From Halieaceae bacterium (lineage in GTDB: Bacteria > Pseudomonadota > Gammaproteobacteria > Pseudomonadales > Halieaceae): a stretch of 64,000 nt of DNA. The stretch covers positions 1 to 64,000 of the forward strand of contig CACOYM010000006.1 of the NCBI GenBank assembly GCA_902631395.1, in the 5' to 3' direction. This document shows positions 1 through 8,400 of the stretch, in pieces; position 1 is the stretch's first letter, and each line of letters opens with the position of its first letter. The position numbers were made by a program, and so were the translations under genes. A model generated the notes under the pieces. The model did no database searches and was not told the origin of the DNA. It was given only the letters and a program-made list of their open reading frames with translations.

Positions 1-100
1 CATCCTTTACTACTACTACCCAGAAATGAAAGTGTAATGGCCTGCCCGGCTATTCTTGCATAAGGTGCACATAAGGAATCTAACTTTTTTTGGGGGGGAA

Positions 101-1114
101 ATGCGATACATCGGCTACATTATTTTGGGAGCCTTATTACTCGGGTTGAGTGCATTTGGTGCTCTATGGTTAAGCGCTTATTCATCACTGGATCAGAGTT
201 TTTCGCACAGTAAAGACTCGTCAAAATTACCGGTTTTCGATCGAATCTCGAGCGATGGCTTAGTCCGCCTTAAAACAGATCGCGGAGAATTTCGCGCCAG
301 AGTAGCTGGCTTCGAGGCTGGCGAGAATCGGGAGCTAGTCATATTACTTCACGGGTTCCCAGTTACTTCGGCAATGTGGATTGACCTCATTCCGGCCTTG
401 GCAAGCGCTGGTTACCAAGTAATTGCGTTTGATCAGCGAGGTTACAGTCCGCAGGTTCGACCCCCAGATCTTAATGACTATCAAATCTCTGAAATGGTCG
501 CTGATCTCCTAACTGTCGCAGATCTCGCTGGGTCAGAGAGGTTTCATCTTGTTGGGCACGATTGGGGAGCGGCAGTCGGGTGGGCTGCGGTGATTGAGAA
601 TCCCAGCAGAATTATTAGCTGGGCACCTATGTCAATAGCTCATCCCGCAGCTTTTGGCGCTGCCTTGCAAAACGATCCTGAGCAGCAATCGAAAAGCAGG
701 TATTTCGCTTTCTTCGTGACTCCAATGATCCCTGAAATCTTCTTCAGCTTTAACGACTTTCAAATGCTTAAGGCACTATTTGGGAACATGCGATCTGAAA
801 AAGTAAGGGAGTACATAAAAGTTTTCAGTGAACCGGGCGCAATAAGCGCAGGTTTGAACTGGTATCGCGCAGCGTTCCTTCATTCAGAGCTAAATCAAGC
901 CGTTCGACCAACACGTGATAACGAGGTAACCGTCCCAACGCTTTTTATATGGGGCAATCAAGATGAAGCCGTAGGTAGGCGCGGAACGGAGCTCATGGCG
1001 GACTATATGAAAGGGCCTTACTCTACAATTGAGCTAGATGCCGGGCATTGGCTGCTGACGGATTTTCCAGTCGAGGTTGAGCGGCTCGTTTTAACGCATC
1101 TGCAGAGCTATTAG
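101..1114 (+). CDS. Membrane-anchored alpha/beta hydrolase, epoxide hydrolase-like
   Basis: About 337 residues. The first ~30 residues are a hydrophobic signal anchor (MRYIGYIILGALLLG), so the enzyme probably faces the periplasm. The hydrolase fold then shows an oxyanion-hole HGFP motif, a nucleophile elbow GHDWGA whose nucleophile is Asp rather than Ser, and a late His in DAGHWLL. An Asp elbow followed by Trp is typical of epoxide hydrolases and haloalkane/fluoroacetate dehalogenases; substrate cannot be chosen from sequence alone. I start at the ATG at 101 because a purine-rich GGGGGGAA lies just before it, rather than the in-frame ATG at 56. It stands alone in an accessory stretch. Confidence 0.85.
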   Translation: MRYIGYIILGALLLGLSAFGALWLSAYSSLDQSFSHSKDSSKLPVFDRISSDGLVRLKTDRGEFRARVAGFEAGENRELVILLHGFPVTSAMWIDLIPALASAGYQVIAFDQRGYSPQVRPPDLNDYQISEMVADLLTVADLAGSERFHLVGHDWGAAVGWAAVIENPSRIISWAPMSIAHPAAFGAALQNDPEQQSKSRYFAFFVTPMIPEIFFSFNDFQMLKALFGNMRSEKVREYIKVFSEPGAISAGLNWYRAAFLHSELNQAVRPTRDNEVTVPTLFIWGNQDEAVGRRGTELMADYMKGPYSTIELDAGHWLLTDFPVEVERLVLTHLQSY

Positions 1115-1261
1115 CTGTATTCAGCTGATGCCTCGAGGCCTTTACATAGACCTACTTATAAGGGTTATCTCTCCATGCATCTAATCCGAAATTTGGTGGC
1201 TTACGGCGTAACTTTAGTCGGAGCAGGCGTGAAGCGAGTGAGGGGGCCCAAGCGAGGAGCG

Positions 1262-1291
1262 AACTGCCAATATGATTGTGATGGTTACCGC
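1262..1291 (+). repeat. Decayed copy of a dispersed ~43-bp repeat (inverted relative to other two)
   Basis: 23 of 30 bases match, in reverse orientation, the segment at 5080-5122; a third copy is at 3363-3405. The 1115-1390 interval around it holds no convincing gene; the + strand ORF across it (1175-1480) has no family resemblance. Confidence 0.45.
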
Positions 1292-1390
1292 GCGTATGAT
1301 CACAGGCCGAGACCGCTAATGACTGCTGTGCCGACGATCTTCATCTTTGGTCTCGTCAAAGTCTTAAAAAAAGTAATGACTTGCAATTTT

Positions 1391-1519
1391 CTAGCGCGGC
1401 TCCTCAGTTTTGTCCCTGCCTTGTGTCCAAGCTCTGTAGGCTTGGTACCGTTCCCAGAGCCAGAGCAAAACAGTTACTAGCAATACACCAAGTGCGAGGA
1501 AAAAAGCTTCTGTAGGCAC
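1391..1519 (-). CDS. Putative 42-residue single-pass membrane protein
   Basis: A short open frame on the minus strand begins with GTG at 1519, preceded by AAGGAG ten bases upstream. Residues ~5-22 are strongly hydrophobic (AFFLALGVLLVTVLLWLW), followed by a basic and polar tail ending in KTEEPR. This organisation is typical of small inner-membrane proteins of unknown function. No family is recognised. A TATAAA-like -10 element lies just upstream on the same strand. It could be chance, but a well placed ribosome site, clean hydrophobic segment and charged tail together favour a real gene. Confidence 0.5.
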   Translation of the reverse strand: MPTEAFFLALGVLLVTVLLWLWERYQAYRAWTQGRDKTEEPR

Positions 1520-1682
1520 GAAAAACTTGCTCCTTAAAAAGGTTTATATTCACCTAAAGCGGAAATGAAACGTGGACCACCGGTTTAATCTAATGACCCG
1601 TAACATCAATCGCCTTTCGGGACATACCTTTGAGACTCGAGGGGGCAAGATTACCCCCTCTTACTGTGTCTGGCGCGCGCCG

Positions 1683-2123
1683 TCAGATGCCGTACTTTGT
1701 GTTTCCTCGCAAAGCGAAGTACAAGCCACCCACATAGAGGCTGAGGTGCAGGTAGTCGTTAATAATTACATCCATGAGGCTACCTGGAAGTGCAAGCCAA
1801 ATTACCCCTGTGACAACGCACGTCATGGTGATGCCGCTGAAACGCGTGAGTAAGTCAGCTAGGTTGCTTAGTATCCCTGTGGTAACCACGATACCTACTG
1901 CCCCTCCAACTATAAGGCCAATGGCTGACCCAATCTCTCCGTAAGCAGCAAACCACCATACAATGTAAGGGATACCCATTGCGTCTGCGGCGGCGCCGTT
2001 GACGGGGAGCTTGTTCAGCCCTTGTTGGAAAAACATAAGTGCTAGAGGTATCCGAAGCAAAAAAGTGGCGAAGGGTGCCGGCACTTTCGGTATCTCAAAC
2101 GTGACTACTTGACTCATATTCAT
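1683..2123 (-). CDS. DoxX family membrane protein
   Basis: 146 residues with about four hydrophobic segments. The N-terminal part carries the characteristic LLRIPLALMFFQQGLNKL pattern of DoxX/DoxD-type proteins. These are small inner-membrane proteins related to a thiosulfate:quinone oxidoreductase subunit but mostly of unknown role. The start at 2123 is preceded by an AGGAG (reverse of the CTCCT at ~2131). It stands alone, with no DoxA partner nearby. Confidence 0.8.
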   Translation of the reverse strand: MNMSQVVTFEIPKVPAPFATFLLRIPLALMFFQQGLNKLPVNGAAADAMGIPYIVWWFAAYGEIGSAIGLIVGGAVGIVVTTGILSNLADLLTRFSGITMTCVVTGVIWLALPGSLMDVIINDYLHLSLYVGGLYFALRGNTKYGI

Positions 2124-2630
2124 TAAAAAACTCCTCTTACATCTGAACCTTGTCGGAAATATTGGCGCAAACGTTGTTGTGAGCGCGGGCTCCTAATGTC
2201 GTTGGTGCAAGCCGCACCGCAACCCTGTCGCGCGCACGTTAAGTGCCGCTCTATCCGACGGGTAATACGGATACGACACTGAAGTGGTACTTAGCCTGAA
2301 TTGAGAAAATATAGACAAATCGCTGACAGATATGCATCACGGAACATGGATCAAGCTGCAAGTAGCCAGCGTCGTGACTCCACCGCGAAGTTATCAATGT
2401 TAGTCCCAATCAGCTGTTGGTAGCACTAGACAGTCCCTTGACTGACTGGGCGGCTCTGGGGAATGCTGAGTTTTCAGAGGTCTCTCAGACGGTGGGCATC
2501 TACTTTTATTACCGGTGTGGCTGGCTCGGTGTGTCAGAGGTTTATGTGGTGTCGATGATTCTGGTGAATTTGGGCGAGCTTCAGTCCAAACGAATGGCGC
2601 TACTGCAGCAGGATAGAGACGTCTGTCGAA
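2124..2630. other. Intergenic stretch without a supported gene
   Basis: I see no convincing gene here. A 76-codon + strand frame (2417-2647) overlaps the next gene's start, has no ribosome site and resembles nothing. The interval must contain the promoters of the DoxX gene (leftward) and the collagen-like gene (rightward), but no clear -35/-10 pair stands out. Confidence 0.5.
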
Positions 2631-3284
2631 ATGAAAATGATTACTAAACCACTACTCGCCATTCTGTTGTTACTGCCTTTGTCTACGCTGGCTCAGACAC
2701 AGGTGCCAAACGTCTTTGAGGACGGCACCCCAGCATCGGCGGTAGAGGTGAATGAGAACTTCGATGCGCTTGAGGCCGCGATTGATGCTATCCCCGAAGG
2801 TCCAGCAGGTCCGCAGGGTGAACAAGGCCCACAGGGGGAGCCGGGGCCAGCCGGCGCTGATGGCGTATCAGATGGCCTGACATGCAGCAGCACCAATCGA
2901 ATCATAGTGTGGGATGGTTCTGCTTGGGTGTGTACTGATATGCGATGGGAGCCTTACTCTTGGAAGTATGTAGGATCGTCTGGAATTACCCCAAGCCTTT
3001 CGCCGTTCGCTAATGGAACTTTCCAATCCTTTGCTGCGGGGGAGTGGTTGTAAGTCAGCGCCAAAAATCGATACGGCGACACTGTACTTGGGCCGTTCCG
3101 ATTTTTGGATACCGACCTTCAATGCTTCGTCAGTTTGGTCTCGATGACAGGTACAAAAAGGATATTCGAAGTGCAAGTCGTAAGCGTTGGCGAGAACGCA
3201 GGAAATGACACTTGGAACGTTCAAGTATCTGACCCCGGGGGCGGAGGCATAAACGAGAGCCTGTTAACGGTTGACGGCATATAA
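2631..3284 (+). pseudogene. Exported collagen-like protein, interrupted by in-frame TAA
   Basis: The first 140 residues begin with a signal peptide (KPLLAILLLLPLSTLAQ), then a short helix-forming segment and a Gly-X-Y run (GPAGPQGEQGPQGEPGPAG, residues ~58-76), then a Cys/Trp-containing domain. A TAA at 3051-3053 ends it, yet the same frame stays open for another 76 codons to TAA at 3282-3284. That downstream part reads like good protein (for example GTKRIFEVQVVSVGENAG and NDTWNVQVSDPGGGG). The intact ancestor would be ~217 residues. Options are a recent nonsense mutation, a sequencing error, or read-through. If the stop is real, a shortened secreted protein may still be made. Confidence 0.65.
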
Positions 3285-3362
3285 CGGTTTGAGATTCTTG
3301 GATGTCGATAATGAGCGCCAGTTGAGGGACTCCGGAGTCATTTAGGCCAACGCCCCGAATGT

Positions 3363-3405
3363 ACCTAGGCGGTAACCATCGCAATTACAACAGCAGTTAG
3401 CGCCC
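3363..3405 (-). repeat. Dispersed ~43-bp repeat, copy 1
   Basis: 35 of 43 bases match 5080-5122 in the same orientation. Read on the minus strand in one frame, both encode ALTAVVI-(G/A)-(V/M)-VTA, and several of the differences are synonymous (third positions). This suggests remnants of a small protein-coding sequence. In this copy the frame meets TAG where the other has CAG. Confidence 0.6.
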
Positions 3406-3467
3406 AACCAGACAGACTAGTTACACAGCGGTGGCATGGAGTGCCACTGGCACTTCCTAGTGGATTG

Positions 3468-3495
3468 AAGGGGCCAATGTTGGCTCCTTTTTTAT
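3468..3495 (+). terminator. Rho-independent terminator
   Basis: AGGGGCCAA / TTGGCTCCT arms with a minimal loop, followed by a run of six T. It would end transcription coming from the collagen-like gene and insulate the Nif11 genes. Confidence 0.75.
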
Positions 3496-3540
3496 TGGGA
3501 GTAGGATCAACTCAGTTCTGAGATTCGAAGGGAGAATCAA

Positions 3541-3783
3541 ATGTCTTTTGATCAAGCGAATGCATTTAGAGATTATGTATCTCAAAACGAGGACGTACAG
3601 AAGGAAATCCGTTCAGCCTTTATGACTGAAAGCGCCAAGGTTAGTGAGATAGCCGCTGAGCACGGGTTTACGTTTACCTCTAAAGAGGGTGAGCAAGCGT
3701 GGGAGTCTGCTCAGGACAATGGACTAAGCGACTTTGAATTGGATATGGTGGGTGGTGGTCGCAGTAGCCTAAAATCCTGCTAA
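3541..3783 (+). CDS. Nif11-type leader peptide / RiPP precursor
   Basis: 80 residues. Residues 1-60 match the Nif11-like leader family (N-terminal FRDYVSQNEDVQKEI, then helix, GFTFTSKEG and a Trp), and the end is ELDMVGGG, a classic double-glycine cleavage site. After it only RSSLKSC remains: three Ser and a C-terminal Cys. Leaders of this family guide precursor peptides to modifying enzymes (lanthipeptide, sactipeptide and others). Ser plus Cys would allow a single thioether ring, but no LanM, radical-SAM or peptidase-transporter gene is visible within this window. A strong AGGGAGA ribosome site precedes the ATG. The next gene starts with a near copy of this leader, 21 bases downstream. Confidence 0.85.
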   Translation: MSFDQANAFRDYVSQNEDVQKEIRSAFMTESAKVSEIAAEHGFTFTSKEGEQAWESAQDNGLSDFELDMVGGGRSSLKSC

Positions 3784-3804
3784 CCATCGAATTGGGAGAG
3801 CAAT

Positions 3805-4668
3805 ATGTCGTTAGACCAAGCAAATGCCTTTAGAGATTACGTGTCTCAAAACGAAGATGTACAAAAAGAAATCCGTTCCGCACTAATTAAAGAGAGTGCA
3901 AAGGTGAGTGAGATCGCAGCAAAGCACGGCTTCTCGTTTACTTCAGAAGAGGGCCAACAAGCTTGGGACGCCATGCAATCGGAAGTAAAAAATCTGGAAA
4001 CGGAAATGGCAGCGGGGCACGGTAATAACAACAGTGATTCGGCGGATGGCAAGCGTTATTTTTCAGAGCGAGGTCCCTTTTCAATCCAAGCCAACCATCA
4101 AATGAAGCCCACTATTCCCGTAGGAACTTTTGAAGGCAAAAAGCACGTCGCCGAAAACTGGGACATATCCAGGCTTATGGATGATTGTGACAACAAGGAA
4201 AAGATTTGCGAAATGTTGGGTGAAATGCTGGAACTCGCAGCCTCTGGTTCATCTGAACATCGGTTGCAAATGCAAGAGGGAGAGAATGGCATGCGTTTGG
4301 CACATGTCTGGTTCGGACCCAACTTTCACCTTTTTCGTCATAGTCATCCCTTAGGGGATTGCACTTATTACGTCGCTGCTGGCGAACTTACAATGGGCAA
4401 ACGAAGACTAAAGGCAGGGTCTACTATTTTTGTGCCGAATGAAATGCCCTACAAATTTGTAGCGGGACCGGACGGTGTTGAGGTGCTGGAGTTCAGGTCT
4501 GGGGGCTCTATACCCGGGAAGCCAAAAATGAAAATCGAAGAGACTTCGCTTGCCTCGATTCAAAAGATCATTAATGACTATAAGGCCAACCAGCACCTCT
4601 GGAAAATGCCGCCCAACTTCAGCGACACAGGTCACGTGAAGCCCCATGAGGGAAGCAAACATCCTTGA
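3805..4668 (+). CDS. Nif11 leader domain fused to a cupin domain
   Basis: 287 residues. Residues 1-58 are 47/58 identical to the preceding Nif11 leader (25 of the first 26), but the double-glycine site is degenerate (ETEMAAGHG) and is followed by an Asn/Ser/Asp linker. Residues ~90-240 form a cupin: FRHSHPLGDCTYYVAAGEL supplies an HxH pair, and KAGSTIFVPNEMPY resembles the second cupin motif but lacks its usual His. A ~45-residue basic tail follows. A GGGAGAG ribosome site precedes the ATG. The gene probably arose by tandem duplication of the leader. The cupin might be a tailoring enzyme or binding protein that carries its own recognition leader; this is inference. Confidence 0.85.
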   Translation: MSLDQANAFRDYVSQNEDVQKEIRSALIKESAKVSEIAAKHGFSFTSEEGQQAWDAMQSEVKNLETEMAAGHGNNNSDSADGKRYFSERGPFSIQANHQMKPTIPVGTFEGKKHVAENWDISRLMDDCDNKEKICEMLGEMLELAASGSSEHRLQMQEGENGMRLAHVWFGPNFHLFRHSHPLGDCTYYVAAGELTMGKRRLKAGSTIFVPNEMPYKFVAGPDGVEVLEFRSGGSIPGKPKMKIEETSLASIQKIINDYKANQHLWKMPPNFSDTGHVKPHEGSKHP

Positions 4669-5079
4669 GTTATGGATGACAAATTTGCTCAAAGCCCTCA
4701 AAACGGTAGCTACATAATATATTACGCACCGCATTCTTTAATCGAGGCTATTCGATTCGTTGCTTGCTGGTAGCGAGGTTGAATCTTAGACGGGAGCGCC
4801 AGTCATCGCGATTTGTGGGACCACACAGCCCCCCACCACCCATAGCAGGGGAAACAGCACCAACAATCGAGCAATGACCCTTATGCCAGCGTTCTACCTA
4901 ACAATCTGATCGCAATCAAAAGGTACTTCTCTAGCCACGGCTATTGCGCAGACATCTGCTCCAGCTATGGCAGGGATTTTAAAGAAGCAATGCTACTGAG
5001 TAGCCTCATACAGAAGCCAGATGGGCAGGCTATCGGTTGATTCGCTTATCGACGCCAGTCCGTATCGCACTTATGATAT

Positions 5080-5122
5080 GCCTGGGCGGTAACCACCCCA
5101 ATCACAACTGCGGTTAGTGCCC
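5080..5122 (-). repeat. Dispersed ~43-bp repeat, copy 2
   Basis: Direct repeat of 3363-3405 (35/43). The minus-strand frame here reads ALTAVVIGVVTAQAYHKC and ends at TAA 5046-5048, open back to about 5180 with no ATG. Together with copy 1 it flanks the two Nif11 genes. Confidence 0.6.
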
Positions 5123-5132
5123 TCCCCCGTGC

Positions 5133-5191
5133 AATAACCCTCAGATACGCCAAAAGCACAGTACGCCCCGGCAAAACCGGCGAGGGTTATT
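5133..5191. repeat. Inverted repeat AATAACCCTC ... GAGGGTTATT
   Basis: Perfect 10-bp arms at 5133-5142 and 5182-5191 enclosing a smaller CCGG-CAAAA-CCGG hairpin. It may be a structured RNA end or a degenerate mobile-element terminus; function unknown. Confidence 0.5.
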
Positions 5192-5291
5192 CCTGCGTAA
5201 ATCGCTGGTCTTTACCCCTCCCCATATTGGGGGGTAGGCCCAACACAAAATCATTAAGTATTTGATTTATTATTATATTGGTGAGTTTGAG

Positions 5292-5367
5292 TGGTGCCCA
5301 GGGGCGGAATCGAACCACCGACACGAGGATTTTCAGTCCACTGCTCTACCAACTGAGCTACCTGGGC
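5292..5367 (-). tRNA. tRNA-Phe (GAA)
   Basis: Read on the minus strand: acceptor GCCCAGG pairs with CCTGGGC, D-arm GCTCAGTTGGTAGAGC, anticodon loop CTGAAAA with anticodon GAA, T-arm GGTGG-TTCGATT-CCGCC, and an encoded CCA end. All arms pair. The accessory region lies immediately on its 3' side, a common location for integrated elements, but I do not see a duplicated tRNA end within the window. Confidence 0.97.
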
Positions 5368-5398
5368 AAACAAGCGGGCATATAAACGACGGCCGCGT

Positions 5399-5427
5399 AT
5401 TAAACCCGCGCACTCTCCATGCGTCAA
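5399..5427 (-). promoter_or_regulatory. Sigma-70 promoter of tRNA-Phe
   Basis: On the minus strand TTGACG (5427-5422), 17 bases, TTTAAT (5404-5399), followed by a GC-rich discriminator ACGCGGCCG typical of stringently controlled stable-RNA promoters. It sits between the end of the RND gene and the tRNA. Confidence 0.6.
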
Positions 5428-5448
5428 GCAAGCCCAAAGATTGTGCTC

Positions 5449-8400
5449 TCAGTGAGCCGGTGTCGGGGTGTTGGCCTCGGTTTGAGCGCGTGCCGACTCC
5501 GCGGGATGATCTGAGGCAATCAGTGCGTAGATGGCTGGAAGCAGCGCGAGCGTGAACAAGGTGCCGATCAGCATACCGATAACCAAGATGAAGCCAATGC
5601 TGTTGCGTGCCTCGGCGCCCGCCCCCTCAACCAATACCAAGGGGAGGTGGCCAAGTACCGTGGCTCCTGTCGTCATCAGGACTGGCCTCAGTCGGTAAAC
5701 TGACCCTGCTTTGATGGCTTCTAACTTATTCATACCCTCCGCCTGCGCCTGATTGGCAAATTCGACTATCAGAATGGCATTTTTGGAAATCAGCCCCACC
5801 AGTGTGATTAGCCCAACCTGCGAGTAGATATTGATCGTGGTGAGACCGGTAAAGGTAATCACCATGGCCGCGAAGAGTGCGAGCGGCGCAGACCCCAGCA
5901 GAATAATCAGCGGATCTCGGAAACTGTCGAATTGCAGTGCTAGCACGAGAAATACCATAACCAGAGAGAGCCCGAGAACATTGACCATGGTATTGCCCTC
6001 ACGACGTATTTCCCGCGATTCGCCTGTGTAGTCGAGGACATAACCGGGTGGAAGTATTTCTTCGGCCAGCTCTTCTACGTATGAAAGCGCTTGTTCTTTG
6101 GTGTAGCCCGGAATCACACCACCGAATAATTTGAAGCTGCGCTTCTGCTGGAAGCGGGTCAGCGCTCGGGGCTCGGTATTGCGCTGCAGGGTCGCGAAAG
6201 TGCCAAACGGTACGTGCTCGCCAGATGGCAATACGACGGGTGTATCAAGCAATGATTCAGGAGAGACCTTGAAAGCCTGCTGCAGCTGGGGAATCACTCG
6301 ATAAGCTCGGCCTCTCTCGTCATACCGCGTGACGTAGCCTTCCGAGACGAATAAGTCCATCTGGGAGGTCAGGTCCCCCAACGTCATGCCCAGATCTGCA
6401 ATACGTTCTTTATCCAACTGGTACTCCACCGCGAGGAGGTCCATTTTCAGACCATTCTCAAAAAAATAGAAAAGCCCCGAGCCCATTGCTTGTGCGGCCA
6501 TTACGTCCGCAATGTGGTGCATATTTTCGAGTGAGTCACTGGAAGTGACGACAACCTCTAGATCGTACTGACCTGCGGTGGGCAGCGACGGCTGAGTAGA
6601 GGGGAAGGCGGTGACGGACGGCACCCCTTTTAACCGCTCGCTGATAGCGGGTAGTAGCTCATGTGTTGTGACGTCGCGTTCTTTCGGAGGAACAAATTCT
6701 TGGCCGCCAAATCCGAAGCCTGGGTTGATGCTTTGCCAAATATATGTGGTCGTGGGTTCTGATAGCATCACGTCTACGGCGTCGGTGAAACCGCCCACCG
6801 TCTCTGCTATCGAAGCTTCCGGTGCAGCCTCCACAATCATAGCAATGCTGCTGGTATCTTCGATAGGTGATAGCTCTTTCAGTGAAAAAAAGTACAAAGG
6901 CGCGATTAACAGCGAAAAGAACACGCCTCCCGCAACAAGTTGCCATCGCCACCGCAGTGAGAAGTCCACCAGGCCACCATATTTTTTTGCAATCCGCTCA
7001 AAGCCATCGTTGACCCAACTCGTCATGCGGGTTTCATGCCCTTTATCGGGGCAGACCCATGCGCTCATGATGGGTGACAACGTGATGGCAACGAAGCCCG
7101 ATATCACGACGGCAATTGCTAGCGTAAAAGCGAATTCCCTGAACAGCACCCCCGAAAGACCAGAGAGGAATCCTATCGGGGCATACACCACGGCCAATGT
7201 CATGGTCATCGCGATGATGGGTGATAGTAGTCGGCGAGATGAGGCCAATGCGGCCTCTCGTCTTGTCATACCCTCACGTAAATTCCTAGCGACGTTTTCT
7301 ACGACGACAATGGCGTCGTCCACCACCAAGCCGACTGAGAGCACAATCGCCAAAATGGTCAGTAGATTCATGGAGAAGCCGACAAGTGATATCGCTGCTG
7401 TCGCACCCAGAATAGAGATGGGAATTGTCAGTAAGGGTACTAGGGCACTGCGTGCTGAGCCCATCAGCGCGAGCACAACGAGACCCACCAGCAGAATGGT
7501 TTCGCCCAGTGTGCTGAAAATCTCGGCAACGGCCTCGCGCATGTAGCGAGAGTTATCAAACGGAATGAACAGGTCAAGATCTGGCGGAAGCGACTCGTTA
7601 ATCGACTTTACAGCGCTATAAAGTGCGTCACCCACCACAATCTCACTCGTACCGGGCTCGGGGTAAACTCCGACAAAGACTACTTGGTCCTGGTTGTAGC
7701 GATCGACCGTGTTGAGTTCCGTCGTGCCAACTTGGATCTCCGCGACGTCGCCCAGGCGGATGTCTACTGCGCTGTCGTTCTGGATCAGCATGCTTGCGAA
7801 GTCAGATGGGGTTTTGGCTTCGCTATTCGTTTTCAAGTTGACCCTCTGGGAAGTGCTTTTAGTACGTCCGAAGGTGCCGATAACATTATTACGCCTGAGT
7901 GTGTTCGCAACGTCTGCAGTACTGACGTTGAGAGCGGTCATTTTCCATGGATTTAGCCAGATACGCATCGACTGCTGTAACCCATAGTTCTCTACGCGTT
8001 CAATCCCTGGTATCGCAGTCAATCGGGGAAGAATGTCCCGCTGAATCAGATCGCTGACACCGGCATAGGTTCTGTCTGGTGGAATGCGAAGTGCGAGATA
8101 AAAACTGGCGTAGGGCGTATCAGCACGGCTGATTTGTATCGAGGGATCTTCGGTACCCTCCGGCAGTTCGAAGCGGATTTGGCTCAGTCGAGTGGACAAG
8201 GTGGAAATGGCCTCGGTTGTATTCTTATTCAGCTGGAGCCAGAGGGTGACAGTGCTTGTGCCGGCGGTGGTGACTGATTCAATGTAATCAAGCCCCGGCA
8301 CGCTGCTGGCAGCCCGCTCAATAGGTTCGGTAACGAAACCTTGCACGGTCTCAGCGCTGGCTCCCGGATATACCGTTATAACGGCTATGGAGGAGCTCTC

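Larger units (their letters stand above)
3285..3540. other. Intergenic stretch with repeat and terminator, upstream of the Nif11 pair
   Basis: Contains one copy of the dispersed repeat (3363-3405), a small hairpin (TGGCA...TGCCA near 3432-3446) and the terminator at 3468-3495. The promoter of the Nif11 genes must lie between the terminator and 3541, but no strong -35/-10 pair is evident. Confidence 0.5.
4669..5291. other. Gene-free stretch between the Nif11-cupin gene and tRNA-Phe
   Basis: About 620 bases without a convincing gene. It contains the second copy of the dispersed repeat, a 10-bp inverted repeat (5133-5191) and a GC-rich hairpin near 5215-5240 on the 3' side of the tRNA that may help end its transcript. 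Confidence 0.5.

Noticed and set aside
1175-1480. 101-codon + strand ORF
   Set aside because: No ribosome site or family resemblance; it contains a decayed repeat copy and overlaps the better minus-strand small ORF.
2417-2647. 76-codon + strand ORF before the collagen-like gene
   Set aside because: It overlaps the start of the next gene in another frame, lacks a ribosome site and has no recognisable features.
3868-4668. Possibility that the cupin gene is a stand-alone cupin with a later start
   Set aside because: The leader part is in frame, has its own ribosome site and its amino acids are conserved with the neighbouring precursor, so the fusion reading is better.
5292-5367. tRNA-Phe as an active att site with flanking duplicate
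   Set aside because: I found no second copy of the tRNA 3' end inside the window; kept only as a contextual finding.
6611-7546. 311-codon + strand ORF opposite the RND permease
   Set aside because: Fully inside a clear RND gene on the other strand; Ser/Thr-rich shadow composition.
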